Shown here in pieces: positions 9,760 to 18,011 of a DNA stretch of 64,000 nucleotides (position 1 is its first letter; each line of letters opens with the position of its first letter). Position numbers and translations under genes: made by a program. Source of the DNA: Solimicrobium sp040544425 (GTDB taxonomy: Bacteria; Pseudomonadota; Gammaproteobacteria; Burkholderiales; Burkholderiaceae_D). The stretch covers positions 1 through 64,000 of the forward strand of contig JBEONO010000014.1 of assembly GCA_040544425.1 (NCBI GenBank). The letters are read 5' to 3'. The notes below the pieces were generated by a model, which saw nothing but the letters and a program-made list of their open reading frames with translations, made no database searches and was not told where the DNA came from.

Positions 9760-9861
9760 TTTGACTTTTTTAAGATACCCGTTAAGAGAATGCACTGTTT
9801 TTCTGATTGTTTGGAACGTATTCTGAAAGCATTGAGCGGGGTATCGAACGTCGCGCTACAA

Positions 9862-10169
9862 CTTGGGGACAAACCAGAAATACACGGCCCGCTGAAGCAT
9901 AAACGTCTTCGATCTGAAAAACAATGCCCTAAATAAGGCATTATGAGAAACGGCTAAAAAATTTGGCTCACCGTCCGACCGGCCGGAATGCATTCCCGGC
10001 TTCGAACGTTGATGTGCCGGGATTGAATCTCAGCCTGCCGGGCTGAACTTGCACTGCGCCGTCAGCATAACAACGACAGTCGGTTCATTGCGTTTGGAGC
10101 TTCGCGGCAAACTCGGATCCAGGCTTGGTTGGGGCAATATTGTTTGGATATGCATACGCCCGCTTCGTG
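9862..10169. repeat. Direct repeat flanking the TA module, left copy (~308 bp)
   Basis: Nearly identical to 11044-11364 (same orientation). It starts CTTGGGGACAAACCAGAAAT and ends CGCTTCGTG. The main difference is an A/G-rich insertion in the right copy near 11126-11142. It contains a short hairpin AATGCC-CTAAATAA-GGCATT and no supported gene. Recombination between the copies would remove the toxin-antitoxin pair cleanly. The rest of the gap 9796-10225 holds nothing else I can name. Confidence 0.85.
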
Positions 10170-10195
10170 ACCCTTGCTGCCTTTCGACGTTATAC
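10065..10195. other. Candidate attC-like inverted structure (weak)
   Basis: GCATAAC at 10065 and GTTATAC at 10189 are near-inverse boxes 131 nt apart. Outer arms continue to pair partly beyond a mismatched spacer (CGA..AG.C.G). Length and box layout resemble VCR-type integron attC sites, but the boxes deviate from RYYYAAC/GTTRRRY and no integrase gene is in view. A related 3' end (CTGCTGCCGTTCGAGGTTATAC) occurs at 2389-2413 without a left box. Offered as a possibility only. Confidence 0.2.
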
Positions 10196-10225
10196 AAGGT
10201 GGTCATTCAGAGCATTGACAAAGAT

Positions 10226-10549
10226 TTAAAGAATCGCTTCCAATCCCTTACGATCAAGCAGATTCAATAATTTAAGCGATGGTCCACTCGGATGTTTATC
10301 GCCAACTTCCCATTTTCGAATCGTAGACAAGCTGGTATTCAAGACCGCTGCCAATACCGCCTGGCTTAATTGGAGATGATCACGTAAAGCACGAATTTCT
10401 TCGCCACTGTATTCGGGTATGGGTTCAAGGCATAGCAAATCAAAATTTCGCATTTTGCGTTTGTCAATAAATCCAAGTTTATGTAAATCGCTGGCTGTTG
10501 CATGCACAGCATCGAGAATTTTGCTTTTAGATTTAAGTTTAGTTGTCAT
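10226..10549 (-). CDS. HTH antitoxin of a HigBA/NadS-type module
   Basis: 107 residues from ATG at 10549. This start overlaps the toxin's 3' end by 11 nt, which is typical of translational coupling. The C-terminal half is an XRE/Cro-type helix-turn-helix: 'EEIRALRDHLQLSQAVLAAVLN' then 'TSLSTIRKWEVGDKHPSGPSLKLL', as in NadS/HigA-like antitoxins. The toxin-first order (toxin 10539-10916, antitoxin after) is also characteristic of HigBA-like modules. It probably neutralises the toxin and represses the operon by binding the palindrome at 10920-10948. Confidence 0.9.
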   Translation of the reverse strand: MTTKLKSKSKILDAVHATASDLHKLGFIDKRKMRNFDLLCLEPIPEYSGEEIRALRDHLQLSQAVLAAVLNTSLSTIRKWEVGDKHPSGPSLKLLNLLDRKGLEAIL

Positions 10550-10916
10550 TGCAAATCTCCGTAAGAGCGCCATTCTGAATGGCCTCATCAAGTTGTTTGA
10601 CCGTTATTGCCAACAACTCTTTTGCCAATTCCTGCAAGGCCTCCAATTCATTTTCTGTAATGTTGGCTCGATCATTTTTCTCAAAACCAAATACAAAGAA
10701 CCACTTACTTCCCTTATTTGTAGCAATTAATGTTCTTGCACCGCCACTTTTTCCCCGCCCGGAAACGGCAATTCGTTTTTTCACAATTCCACCGCCAAGG
10801 TCAGCATCGATTAGTCCTTGCAGCATTTCATTGACGGCTTGGCATAATGCACCATCGGATAATTCCGTTTTGCGCATCCATCGATTAAAGTGGCGGGTTT
10901 TAAACACTCGATTCAT
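10539..10916 (-). CDS. RelE/HigB-type toxin
   Basis: 125 residues from ATG at 10916. Sequence pattern fits the RelE-like family found with NadS antitoxins: 'FKTRHFNRWMRKTELSDGALCQAVNEM', 'GGGIVKKRIAVSGRGKSGGARTLIA' and 'KWFFVFGFEKNDRANITENELEALQELA'. Such toxins are ribosome-dependent or free mRNA interferases of the RelE/ParE fold. An upstream in-frame start (10952) would lie inside the operator palindrome, so 10916 is preferred. The start codon is only 4 nt from the palindrome, which leaves no room for a normal ribosome site. Confidence 0.88.
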   Translation of the reverse strand: MNRVFKTRHFNRWMRKTELSDGALCQAVNEMLQGLIDADLGGGIVKKRIAVSGRGKSGGARTLIATNKGSKWFFVFGFEKNDRANITENELEALQELAKELLAITVKQLDEAIQNGALTEICNDN

Positions 10917-10919
10917 GAA

Positions 10920-10948
10920 CTTACTATGCCACCTAGTGGCATAGTAAG
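10920..10948 (-). promoter_or_regulatory. Operator palindrome of the TA module
   Basis: A perfect 13-bp inverted repeat (CTTACTATGCCAC, spacer CTA, GTGGCATAGTAAG) sits directly before the toxin start. A TTGACT -35-like hexamer overlaps its upstream edge on the minus strand, and a CATAGT -10-like hexamer lies inside its start-proximal arm. Binding by the HTH antitoxin would block the promoter. With this -10, transcription would start at or next to the toxin ATG, implying a leaderless or near-leaderless mRNA (inference). Confidence 0.8.
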
Positions 10949-11043
10949 TCAAGTTTACTTATTGGGCTTTCAGGAAATTCGAAAGACGGTTGAATCAATT
11001 GGCGATTATTGAATCTGGCGTTGTAACGCGCTATTCGATACAC

Positions 11044-11364
11044 CTTGGGGACAAACCAGAAATACACGGCCCGCTGAAGCATCAACGTCTCAACTCTGAA
11101 AAACAATGCCCTAAATAAGGCATTAAAAAAAAGGGGGTGGGGAAACGGCTAAAAAATTTGGCTCACCGTCCGACCGGCCGGAATGCAATCCCAGCTTCGA
11201 ACGTTGATGTGCCGGGATTGAATCTCAGCCTGCCGGGCTGAACTTGCACTGCGCTGTCAGCATAACAACGGCAGTCGGTTCATTGCGTTTGGAGCTTCGC
11301 GGCAAACTCAGATCCAGGCTTGGTTGGGGCAGTATTATTTGGATATGCATATGCCCGCTTCGTG
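11044..11364. repeat. Direct repeat flanking the TA module, right copy (~321 bp)
   Basis: Second copy of the repeat at 9862-10169, with an A8/GGGGGTGGGG insertion near 11126-11142 and scattered substitutions. After CGCTTCGTG the two copies diverge completely. No gene is supported inside it. Confidence 0.85.
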
Positions 11365-11415
11365 CCCGGATGAGACAGATGGTATTGCCGGAAGTGGACA
11401 TTCAATTTACCCCTT

Positions 11416-11674
11416 GTCGTTCCCGCGGGTTTAGGCGGGAACCTAGGAGCCTGCGCGGCAGAAGGAGTCGAAGCGAAATGGGTGGGAAAAGAGCCCAATT
11501 TTGTTCCGATTTTGAGGACTGTAGCCCAGCTACAGCCGGAAAAACGGGACGAAAGTGGGACTTTTCTCCACCCATTGCAGCCGACTCGCTTCTGCCGCGC
11601 AGGCTCCTAGTGTCGTACTCACTCAACGGATAACATCACGACACTGGATTCCCGCCTAAACCCGCGGGAATGAC
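11416..11674. repeat. REPIN A (two inverted REP units, interrupted)
   Basis: The left REP (11416-11446, GTCGTTCCCGCGGG...AACCTAG) and right REP (11638-11674, ACGACACTGGATTCCC...GAATGAC) face each other as in REPINs B and C elsewhere in this window. The left unit is broken after CTAG by the hairpin element at 11447-11606 and resumes with TGTCGT at 11611. REP families of this type are usually spread by RAYT (TnpREP) transposases; none is encoded here. Confidence 0.8.
11447..11606. mobile_element. MITE-like hairpin element inserted at CTAG
   Basis: About 160 bp with terminal inverted repeats beginning GAGCCTGCGCGGCAGAAG at both ends (18 bp perfect), and near-palindromic for ~60 nt into each arm. 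A small inner stem is CTGTAG...CTACAG. It is flanked by CTAG on both sides (11443-11446 and 11607-11610). The uninterrupted REP at 51710-51722 reads ...AACCTAGTGTCGTT, so the empty site is visible and the CTAG looks like a 4-bp target duplication. It has no coding capacity and must have been moved in trans. Confidence 0.75.
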
Positions 11675-11677
11675 GGA

Positions 11678-12141
11678 GAGTGACGACCGTCGGGAATGTG
11701 CCGACAACGAGCAGATACTGACGTGCGATCACCATTTCCTGTCTCGCGCATTGCGGGCAGACACCGCAGGTAAACAATAAATTTGAAATTTTAAAAATAG
11801 TAATTTTTTCCTTAGTGCGGCTTTGGTCGGGCATCCCCCGCAAACACCTGTCTTCCAACAGCGAGAGCGCGCCTTGGACGGCCAGAGGATGTTTTCGGAG
11901 CCGGGCATTCAATTGTCACAGGCTGGCTGAGACAATTTGTCCGGCTGGTTGAAATCGCTTTCAGGTACTATGCTTCACATTCCCTGCATGGCAGTCGCTG
12001 GCGTTTTTTCTTCTCGTGTCTGCATTCGGTAATTCCCACTGACAGATACCGCGGGGATAGTTTGAACAAATATGAAACAGCGTTTTTCGCCAGCGCTTCT
12101 TACGCTGAATAGTGTCAATCAACAGTCTGGAAATACTCAAT
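11678..12141. other. Intergenic region with no recognised gene
   Basis: Between REPIN A and the small membrane protein gene I see no convincing coding sequence. Open frames here lack ribosome sites and protein-like composition. AT-rich tracts occur near 11775-11815. No strong terminator or promoter could be assigned. Confidence 0.5.
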
Positions 12142-12381
12142 ATGATCGATTGGATTCCTGTAGTCCTGGTTACGTTCAAGATTCTCGTACTCGGCACGGG
12201 CATGTTCTTCGCCATCAAGTGGCATTACGATCAAGGGAAGAACGGCAAGAAAATGGACCGGCGCGCGGTGCTGCGCGCGAGCGGCAAGGTGGCCGCAATT
12301 TTCGTGCTGGCACTGCTGGGCCTGATGCTCGTCACCTTCGTCCTTGCCAGGATGCTCGGCTTGGATCTGACTTTCCCATGA
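12142..12381 (+). CDS. Small two-helix membrane protein
   Basis: 79 residues from ATG at 12142; an in-frame GTG at 12112 would add ten residues. Two hydrophobic segments, about residues 4-25 and 46-70, are joined by a basic loop ('KWHYDQGKNGKKMDRRAVLRASGK') that should face the cytoplasm. The gene is GC-richer than its surroundings and reads as a genuine small membrane protein. No family recognised; no operon partner, as the next gene starts 350 nt away behind its own promoter. Confidence 0.6.
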   Translation: MIDWIPVVLVTFKILVLGTGMFFAIKWHYDQGKNGKKMDRRAVLRASGKVAAIFVLALLGLMLVTFVLARMLGLDLTFP

Positions 12382-12542
12382 TGGCAAAAAATAGTCGCTG
12401 ACGTTTATGCCGGCTGATCTCCAATATTGGCAAATATCCTGACGCCATTTTCAATCTATTGCGCATACCTGATGAAGATTAGCTGAAACTTAGCGCGCAG
12501 CTAAATTTGCTCAATCTGTCTCATTTTCTGTCAGCCAAATAT

Positions 12543-12560
12543 TTGACATCAAACTGTCAT
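12543..12560 (+). promoter_or_regulatory. Probable Pho box before the TonB receptor gene
   Basis: TTGACATCAAACTGTCAT is two 7-mers spaced by 4 nt at an 11-nt period, 15 of 18 positions matching the PhoB consensus (CTGTCAT-N4-CTGTCAT). A -10-like TACATT starts at 12571, ten nt downstream, the normal spacing where the Pho box replaces the -35 element. This predicts PhoB-dependent induction of the receptor under phosphate limitation. It is read from sequence only. Confidence 0.6.
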
Positions 12561-12612
12561 CTGGCGACGCTACATTACCGCATCGGTAAGCCACCATACC
12601 CTTAAGCATCAA

Positions 12613-12634
12613 CCGGATCGCATTTCAGATCCGG
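12613..12634 (+). promoter_or_regulatory. Leader hairpin
   Basis: CCGGATC-GCATTTCA-GATCCGG folds into a 7-bp stem followed by TGTTTTG, about 40 nt after the predicted transcription start and 100 nt before the receptor start codon. It could be a leader structure or a weak attenuator. No riboswitch class is recognised. The rest of 12382-12733 holds only the Pho box promoter. Confidence 0.35.
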
Positions 12635-12733
12635 TGTTTTGCACATGTTCTTGTGCCTGCCTGCCAATGAAATTGCATGGACCGGCAAGTAATTCTGATC
12701 AACCCTTAATCTGTATCTAAAAAGGACTTTTCA

Positions 12734-15451
12734 ATGAAATCCCCCCGCTTTGCGCAGACTGTTATTGCGTTCTCCATCGCCCAGGTATTTACTCTGGGAT
12801 TTTCACAAATGGCCATCGCCGACGTGCCAGCCAACCAGCCGGCCGTGGCAGAGAATTCTGCTGATTCTGCTGGATCGGCAGCAGGCAGCACAGGCACTGA
12901 ATCAGCCGTTGAACAGATCGTCATTCAGGCGCAACGCTCTTCCAATGCCCTGGCACGTGCCGCGCAAAAAGAAGCGCCTAATCTGATCAACCTGATGACT
13001 GCAGAAGACATGAAAAAACTTCCTGACGTGAGCGTCGGTGAAGCATTGCGCCGCATCCCGGGCATATCACTGGAAACTGATACTGGCGAAGGCCGTTATA
13101 TCAATATTCGCGGCATCGACTCCGATCTGAACAGCACAACCTTTGCCGGCATGCGTTTGCCCGCATCGAACAATGCGTCACCGCAGGTTGGTGGCCGTGC
13201 AGTGGCGATGGACGCCATTCCAAATGGTCTGGTCGGCGCGTTGACGGTAACCAAGTCCAATCTGCCAGAACAGGACGCCGAAGCAATTGGCGGCACAATT
13301 GAAATCACCCCAAAAACAGCGCCGTCAAACGGCAGACCATTTTTGGAAGGTCATATCGGCAGCGGTTATGAACCACTGCGTGGCACGCCTGTCACCGATC
13401 TGACTGTCTCCGGTGGTGGACGTTTTGGTAGTGGCAACCAGACTGATTCAACCGTCAGTGCTTATCGCGACCGTCCGTTTTCGGTGGTCGCCACAGCGGC
13501 ATATTATGAAGACAAACGCGGCGTCAACGACGTTGAACCAGCTTTCATCGATGGTGGTGCGTTTCCATCCCCTTCCCAGGCACTGGGCGGCTGGGATCAG
13601 CGCTGGTACCAATACCACCGCCAGCGTCACGGACTGGGACTGGATCTGGGCTACCAGGCTGATGCGGACAACAGCTATTACATCCGCGGTTTTGACGCCG
13701 GTTATACCGAAACAGTGCACCGTCAGCGCCTGACCGTAACTCCTGATGGTAACCAGGGCTTGTCAACCGACCCGGTTCTCCCGGTCAATACGGTGCAGTC
13801 TGGCGGCAGCTTTACCGATACGCTCGGTATCAGCGGCTTTGACAAAACGCTGCGTGATGAAAAGGAAAAAATTGACAATTCCGTTTTCATGATCGGCGGT
13901 AAAAACAGGTTTGGCAGCAATGTGCTGGATTATCGGATCGGTTACACACGCGGCAGTTTCAAAAAATTGTACGATTACAATTCCGATTTCAACTTCACAC
14001 CGTCCAGCAACGCTACCGTGACTTATAACTTCAATGGCACAGGTCATACGCCTTTGTTTACGGTCGCCAACGCAAACTATCTGGATCCGAGCAACTACAG
14101 TCTGGCGGGTTTCAAAAATTCGACCGAGACCATCAACGATGATGAAAAGTCGGCTGCGATCAATTTCAAATTCGCGACCAACTGGCTGGGTGGCGACGAT
14201 GAATCGATGAAAGTTGGTGCCTCGCTGCGCAATCGCAGCCGCACGCTCGATAATCCGCAATACTCACTGCCTAAAGCCCTCTTCGGATTGCCGCTGACCA
14301 GCGCCATTTCCGGTAACGATATCTCGTTCTATCATGGCCAATATCTGAATCTGCCGCAGATCAATACTGGTCAGTTGCAGGGACAGTATGGCGCCGACAT
14401 GGTGACCAGCGGCAAAGATGCTGCCAATACCTTGCGCTCCCAGGCTCGGGATAAAGAAGACGTTGATGCGATGTATGGCCAATACGAATGGGAACGTGGC
14501 GATCTGAGCGTGCTGGGCGGCGTTCGCGTCGAGCGCACTGCAGGAACCTATGATGGTATTACCGTCAACGTTGACAGTCACGGCGCATTGGTCAGTTCGG
14601 CGCCTGCCGATGGCAGCAAAACCTACAACAACGTTTTCCCATCTTTGCAGGCGCGTTTGAAACAGGATGCGGATACACAAATCCGTGCGGCCTATTCGAC
14701 AGCGATTGCGCGTCCCGGATTTCCACAACTGAATCCTTCGTTGCTGATTGATACTGGTGCCAACGCGGTTACGTTGGGCAATCCCGATCTGAAACCGATT
14801 ACATCAAACGCCTTCGATCTGTCGTACGAACATTATCTGCCTGACGCGGGCATTATTTCGTTCGGCCTGTTTGACAAGGAATTGAAAAACTACATCATCG
14901 CCAACCAGACTTCGCTGATATATCCGAATAATGGTCTGTTCGCTGGCCTGGTGGGTGCGGTTCACGTTCAGACCTATAGCAATGCCGACAAGTCTCACGT
15001 ACGCGGTCTTGAGTTTAACTATGAGCAGCGCTTCAAAAATCTGCCGGGTGTGTGGGGTGGGCTGGGCGCAGGTGTCAACTATACCTACGCAAATTCAAGC
15101 TTCCAGATTCGTCCGGGCGAATCAGCCCTGTTGCCATCGACGTCAAAAAATACTGGCAATATCACGGTGTTCTACGAGCGTGACGGCATCAATGTGCGCT
15201 TGGGTGGTTATTACGTCTCACACGATTTGTGGGCGGTAGGTGGCAGCAAGGATACCGACGTGTATAACGATGGTCGCTTCACGATGGATCTGGGCAGTTC
15301 TTACGCTATCAACTCCAACTGGGGTGTATATGCAAACCTCAAGAATCTGACCAATACACCGCTGACTTTCTATGAAGGCTACAGCAATCGCGTGATTCAG
15401 CGCGAGTACTACGGTGTTACTGTTCAGGCAGGAGTGAACTTCAGCTTCTGA
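12734..15451 (+). CDS. TonB-dependent outer-membrane receptor
   Basis: 905 residues with an AAAGGA ribosome site. Signal peptide 1-29, a TonB-box-like 'VEQIVIQAQ' at about 59-67, a plug domain ('LPDVSVGEALRRIPGI', 'GRYINIRGIDSDLN', 'EAIGGTIEI') and a long beta barrel ending in the canonical terminal Phe ('VQAGVNFSF'). The subtype resembles the Xanthomonas/Caulobacter TonB receptor family, which imports large or phosphorylated organic substrates. With a Pho box upstream and phytase-like and pyrophosphatase-like enzymes downstream, phosphorylated compounds are the likely substrates (inference). A strong terminator follows. Confidence 0.92.
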   Translation: MKSPRFAQTVIAFSIAQVFTLGFSQMAIADVPANQPAVAENSADSAGSAAGSTGTESAVEQIVIQAQRSSNALARAAQKEAPNLINLMTAEDMKKLPDVSVGEALRRIPGISLETDTGEGRYINIRGIDSDLNSTTFAGMRLPASNNASPQVGGRAVAMDAIPNGLVGALTVTKSNLPEQDAEAIGGTIEITPKTAPSNGRPFLEGHIGSGYEPLRGTPVTDLTVSGGGRFGSGNQTDSTVSAYRDRPFSVVATAAYYEDKRGVNDVEPAFIDGGAFPSPSQALGGWDQRWYQYHRQRHGLGLDLGYQADADNSYYIRGFDAGYTETVHRQRLTVTPDGNQGLSTDPVLPVNTVQSGGSFTDTLGISGFDKTLRDEKEKIDNSVFMIGGKNRFGSNVLDYRIGYTRGSFKKLYDYNSDFNFTPSSNATVTYNFNGTGHTPLFTVANANYLDPSNYSLAGFKNSTETINDDEKSAAINFKFATNWLGGDDESMKVGASLRNRSRTLDNPQYSLPKALFGLPLTSAISGNDISFYHGQYLNLPQINTGQLQGQYGADMVTSGKDAANTLRSQARDKEDVDAMYGQYEWERGDLSVLGGVRVERTAGTYDGITVNVDSHGALVSSAPADGSKTYNNVFPSLQARLKQDADTQIRAAYSTAIARPGFPQLNPSLLIDTGANAVTLGNPDLKPITSNAFDLSYEHYLPDAGIISFGLFDKELKNYIIANQTSLIYPNNGLFAGLVGAVHVQTYSNADKSHVRGLEFNYEQRFKNLPGVWGGLGAGVNYTYANSSFQIRPGESALLPSTSKNTGNITVFYERDGINVRLGGYYVSHDLWAVGGSKDTDVYNDGRFTMDLGSSYAINSNWGVYANLKNLTNTPLTFYEGYSNRVIQREYYGVTVQAGVNFSF

Positions 15452-15458
15452 TGACAAG

Positions 15459-15503
15459 ACGCCCGGACCGGAACCTGTCGGTTCTCATCCGGGCGTTTTT
15501 TTA
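15459..15503 (+). terminator. Rho-independent terminator
   Basis: Stem ACGCCCGGA / TCCGGGCGT (9 bp) with an inner GAACC/GGTTC pairing, followed directly by a T7 run. It closes the receptor transcript and separates it from the YncE-like gene. Confidence 0.9.
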
Positions 15504-15685
15504 TTGCGTCATTCCCCCAAACGAAATTTTACGCACAGCCAGTAATGATTTATTGATGGCAGTTTCGCGTCGCTAAGCAGATCCTAAGTATGTCCGACTA
15601 CACTCGCGTTGATTCGCTCTGCAAATAGATCTTGAGCGTCTTGTCAGGCTATCTCAAACAATCCTCTTCCTTAAGGAACACCTTC

Positions 15686-16678
15686 ATGAAACTCAAGCTG
15701 AAATTCTCGCTGCTGATATTGGCACTGTCTGGCTCGGCATTCGCTGCAGCGCCAGATTACAAACTGATTGATACCATCAAAATCGGCGGCGCGGCGAAAT
15801 GGGATTACGTCTACCTGGACAGCGAGGCGCATCGACTGTATGTCACGCACGGCGATCAGACTGACGTGGTTGATACGACCAGCAATAAAGTCGTTGGCAC
15901 CATTGCAGATACCGTTGGTTCGCATGGCGTGGCGATTGCAAAGGAGTTGGGCATTGGCTTTGTCAGCACTGGTGCCAACGACAGTGTTGCGGTGTTTGAT
16001 CTGGCCAGCCTGAAAATTACTTCTTCAATTAAAGTCGGTTCCAAGCCGGATGCCATCATTTATTCCCAGGCCAGTCATAAAGTTGTCGCGTTCAACGGAC
16101 ACTCAAATAATGCCAGCATTATCGATGTCAAAACCATGAAGGTCGTTGCTACCGTTGCACTGCCGGGCAACCCGGAATTTTCTGTACTGGGTGCCGACGG
16201 TAATGTTTATTTCAATCTGGAAGATGCCGCAAAAATTACTTCGATTGATTTGACTGCCAACAAATTAAAGCACGTCTATGCGTTGAAACCGTGCGAAGAA
16301 CCTACCGGACTGGCCATTGATGGCGCTCAGAATTTATTTTCGGTTTGTAAAAATAATCTGATGATGATCACCAGCACCACCGGCAAGAATATCGCCAAAA
16401 TAAAAATTGGTGGCGGCCCGGATGGTGTCGCGTATCTGGATGGTTACGCATTCAGCGCCAATGGTGCTGACGGCAATATGACTGTGGTAGGATTGGTCGA
16501 TGGTAAATTTCAGGCAGTGGCGACAATACCAACACAAATTGGCGCACGGACGATCGCGGCGGACCCTCTGACACATACCCTGTATTTGCCGACCGCTGAT
16601 GTTCAGCCTGCAGATGGCAAACAAAAGCGGCAATTCATCGCAGATACCTTCCGCGTGCTGGTGTTTCAAAAACAATAA
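15686..16678 (+). CDS. Exported YncE-like beta-propeller protein
   Basis: 330 residues from ATG at 15686, with AAGGAA upstream. Signal peptide to about residue 20 ('SGSAFAAAPD'). The mature part has repeated blades of the YVTN/NHL type: 'RLYVTHGDQTDVVDTTSNKVVGTI', 'SVAVFDLASLKITSSIKVG', 'NASIIDVKTMKVVATV', 'THTLYLPTADVQ'. These propellers are periplasmic binding or interaction modules; E. coli YncE is co-regulated with a TonB receptor. Placement between a TonB receptor and a phosphatase suggests an accessory role in uptake of the same substrate. Confidence 0.85.
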   Translation: MKLKLKFSLLILALSGSAFAAAPDYKLIDTIKIGGAAKWDYVYLDSEAHRLYVTHGDQTDVVDTTSNKVVGTIADTVGSHGVAIAKELGIGFVSTGANDSVAVFDLASLKITSSIKVGSKPDAIIYSQASHKVVAFNGHSNNASIIDVKTMKVVATVALPGNPEFSVLGADGNVYFNLEDAAKITSIDLTANKLKHVYALKPCEEPTGLAIDGAQNLFSVCKNNLMMITSTTGKNIAKIKIGGGPDGVAYLDGYAFSANGADGNMTVVGLVDGKFQAVATIPTQIGARTIAADPLTHTLYLPTADVQPADGKQKRQFIADTFRVLVFQKQ

Positions 16679-16704
16679 ATGATGTCACTGCGTCAGTGCA
16701 GGGT

Positions 16705-16723
16705 CGCCAGGTGACACCTGGCG
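16705..16723 (+). promoter_or_regulatory. Intergenic hairpin
   Basis: CGCCAGGTG-A-CACCTGGCG is a perfect 9-bp inverted repeat between the beta-propeller and phosphatase genes. No T tract follows, so it is not a typical terminator; it may stabilise or process an operon mRNA. Confidence 0.4.
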
Positions 16724-16745
16724 GCCGAAATGCCAGGGAAGAATT

Positions 16746-18008
16746 ATGTCTGTGTCAGTTCGAATTTTCTTGATGGTTCTTGTCTGCATGGCGACTGTTG
16801 ACGCAGGCGCTGGCGAACCTGATGCAGATCAAAACAGCGCCATACTCGAGCGGGTGGTGTTGTTGATGCGTCATGGCGTGCGTCCCCCCACCAAATCGGC
16901 TGCTGCGATGGCATCACAATCCGACACGGCCTGGCCGGATGAACAGGTCTGGGCTGCGGCACCGGGAGAACTGACTCCTCACGGTGCCCTTGCAATCCGT
17001 CGTCTGGGCACCGACCTCCGCAATCATTATGTCCATGCAGGATTTTTACCTGCAATGGGTTCCATCGCAGCGCAATCATTAATCTGGGCCGACGCTGCTG
17101 ATCAGCGCACCCGGGAAACGGCAAAAATGCTGGCGTTGGGAATGCGTGTGGCGGATAGCCAGGCCGCTGACGTTGGCTGGTCCAAAGAGATGGTCGATCC
17201 TCTGTTTGATGGTCTGCACAGCAATGTCTGCAAACTTGACCCTGACCTGGCAGTTCAGGCTGCCGCGCAACAGGCAGCGCTTGAAACACCGGAGACAAGC
17301 GCTGCAATGGCTAAAATGCAGGCCGTGCTGGCGCCAGATGCCTGTCAGCGCGGACCTGGCATGTGTCTGGCCGGCCCAAATAAAATTACGGCTACTGACC
17401 GGGACATAAAAATCTCTGGTCCTTTGTCAATCGCTGCCACAGCGTCCGAGATATTTTTGCTGGAATATGAAAACGGTTTGCCTATGGACCAGGTCGGCTT
17501 TGGTCGTGTCAGCACCGATGACATTGCCCGGCTGTTGTCCATCCATGAACTGAGCGCCAGAATAACCCGGCGCAATTCTTATGTTGCAGCCCGCCGTGCG
17601 TATGCACTGACCCGGTTTATTCTGGCCGCGATCGCCGAACCGACAGTGACTGTGACAACACCGGCAATCAATCCGGAACAGCGCCTGATCGTGCTGACCG
17701 GACACGATACCAATTTATCGAATCTGGCCGGAGTATTCGGGCTGGACTGGCACCTCGCGGGGCAACCCGACACGACGGCGCCGGGCACCACGATTGCGTT
17801 CGAGCGCTGGCGTGAGAACAGCACAGGCAAACCGATTCTGAAAGTGCGTTTGTTTTATCAGGACATGGAACAGGTCCGCAACCTGTCTGATACGCCAGCC
17901 CGAACCATGACCATTGAACCGGCTGCATGCGATGCCGGCAAAGCCTGTGATTTGACCAAATTTTTATCGACGGTCAAAGCCAGCCTTCCAACTGACTGTG
18001 CTTTTTAA
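16746..18008 (+). CDS. Periplasmic histidine acid phosphatase / phytase-like
   Basis: 420 residues with an AGGGAAG ribosome site and a signal peptide (1-22). The active-site signature RHGVRPP lies at residues 42-48 (nucleophile His43), and the C-terminal 'GHDTNL' supplies the His320-Asp321 proton donor pair, as in AppA phytase and glucose-1-phosphatase. Cysteines in the mature part suggest disulfides. It should release phosphate from phytate, sugar phosphates or similar. It ends 3 nt before the response regulator, so the sensor pair is probably co-transcribed with it. Confidence 0.9.
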   Translation: MSVSVRIFLMVLVCMATVDAGAGEPDADQNSAILERVVLLMRHGVRPPTKSAAAMASQSDTAWPDEQVWAAAPGELTPHGALAIRRLGTDLRNHYVHAGFLPAMGSIAAQSLIWADAADQRTRETAKMLALGMRVADSQAADVGWSKEMVDPLFDGLHSNVCKLDPDLAVQAAAQQAALETPETSAAMAKMQAVLAPDACQRGPGMCLAGPNKITATDRDIKISGPLSIAATASEIFLLEYENGLPMDQVGFGRVSTDDIARLLSIHELSARITRRNSYVAARRAYALTRFILAAIAEPTVTVTTPAINPEQRLIVLTGHDTNLSNLAGVFGLDWHLAGQPDTTAPGTTIAFERWRENSTGKPILKVRLFYQDMEQVRNLSDTPARTMTIEPAACDAGKACDLTKFLSTVKASLPTDCAF

Positions 18009-18011
18009 CTC

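Noticed and set aside
11244..11633. Open frame of 129 codons through the TA-flanking repeat and REPIN A
   Set aside because: It crosses three different non-coding repeat elements; the same repeat gives a different-length frame at 10049. Not a gene.
12112..12141. GTG start ten codons upstream for the small membrane protein
   Set aside because: No ribosome site and the extra residues are not hydrophobic; ATG at 12142 fits the first helix better, although this is not certain.
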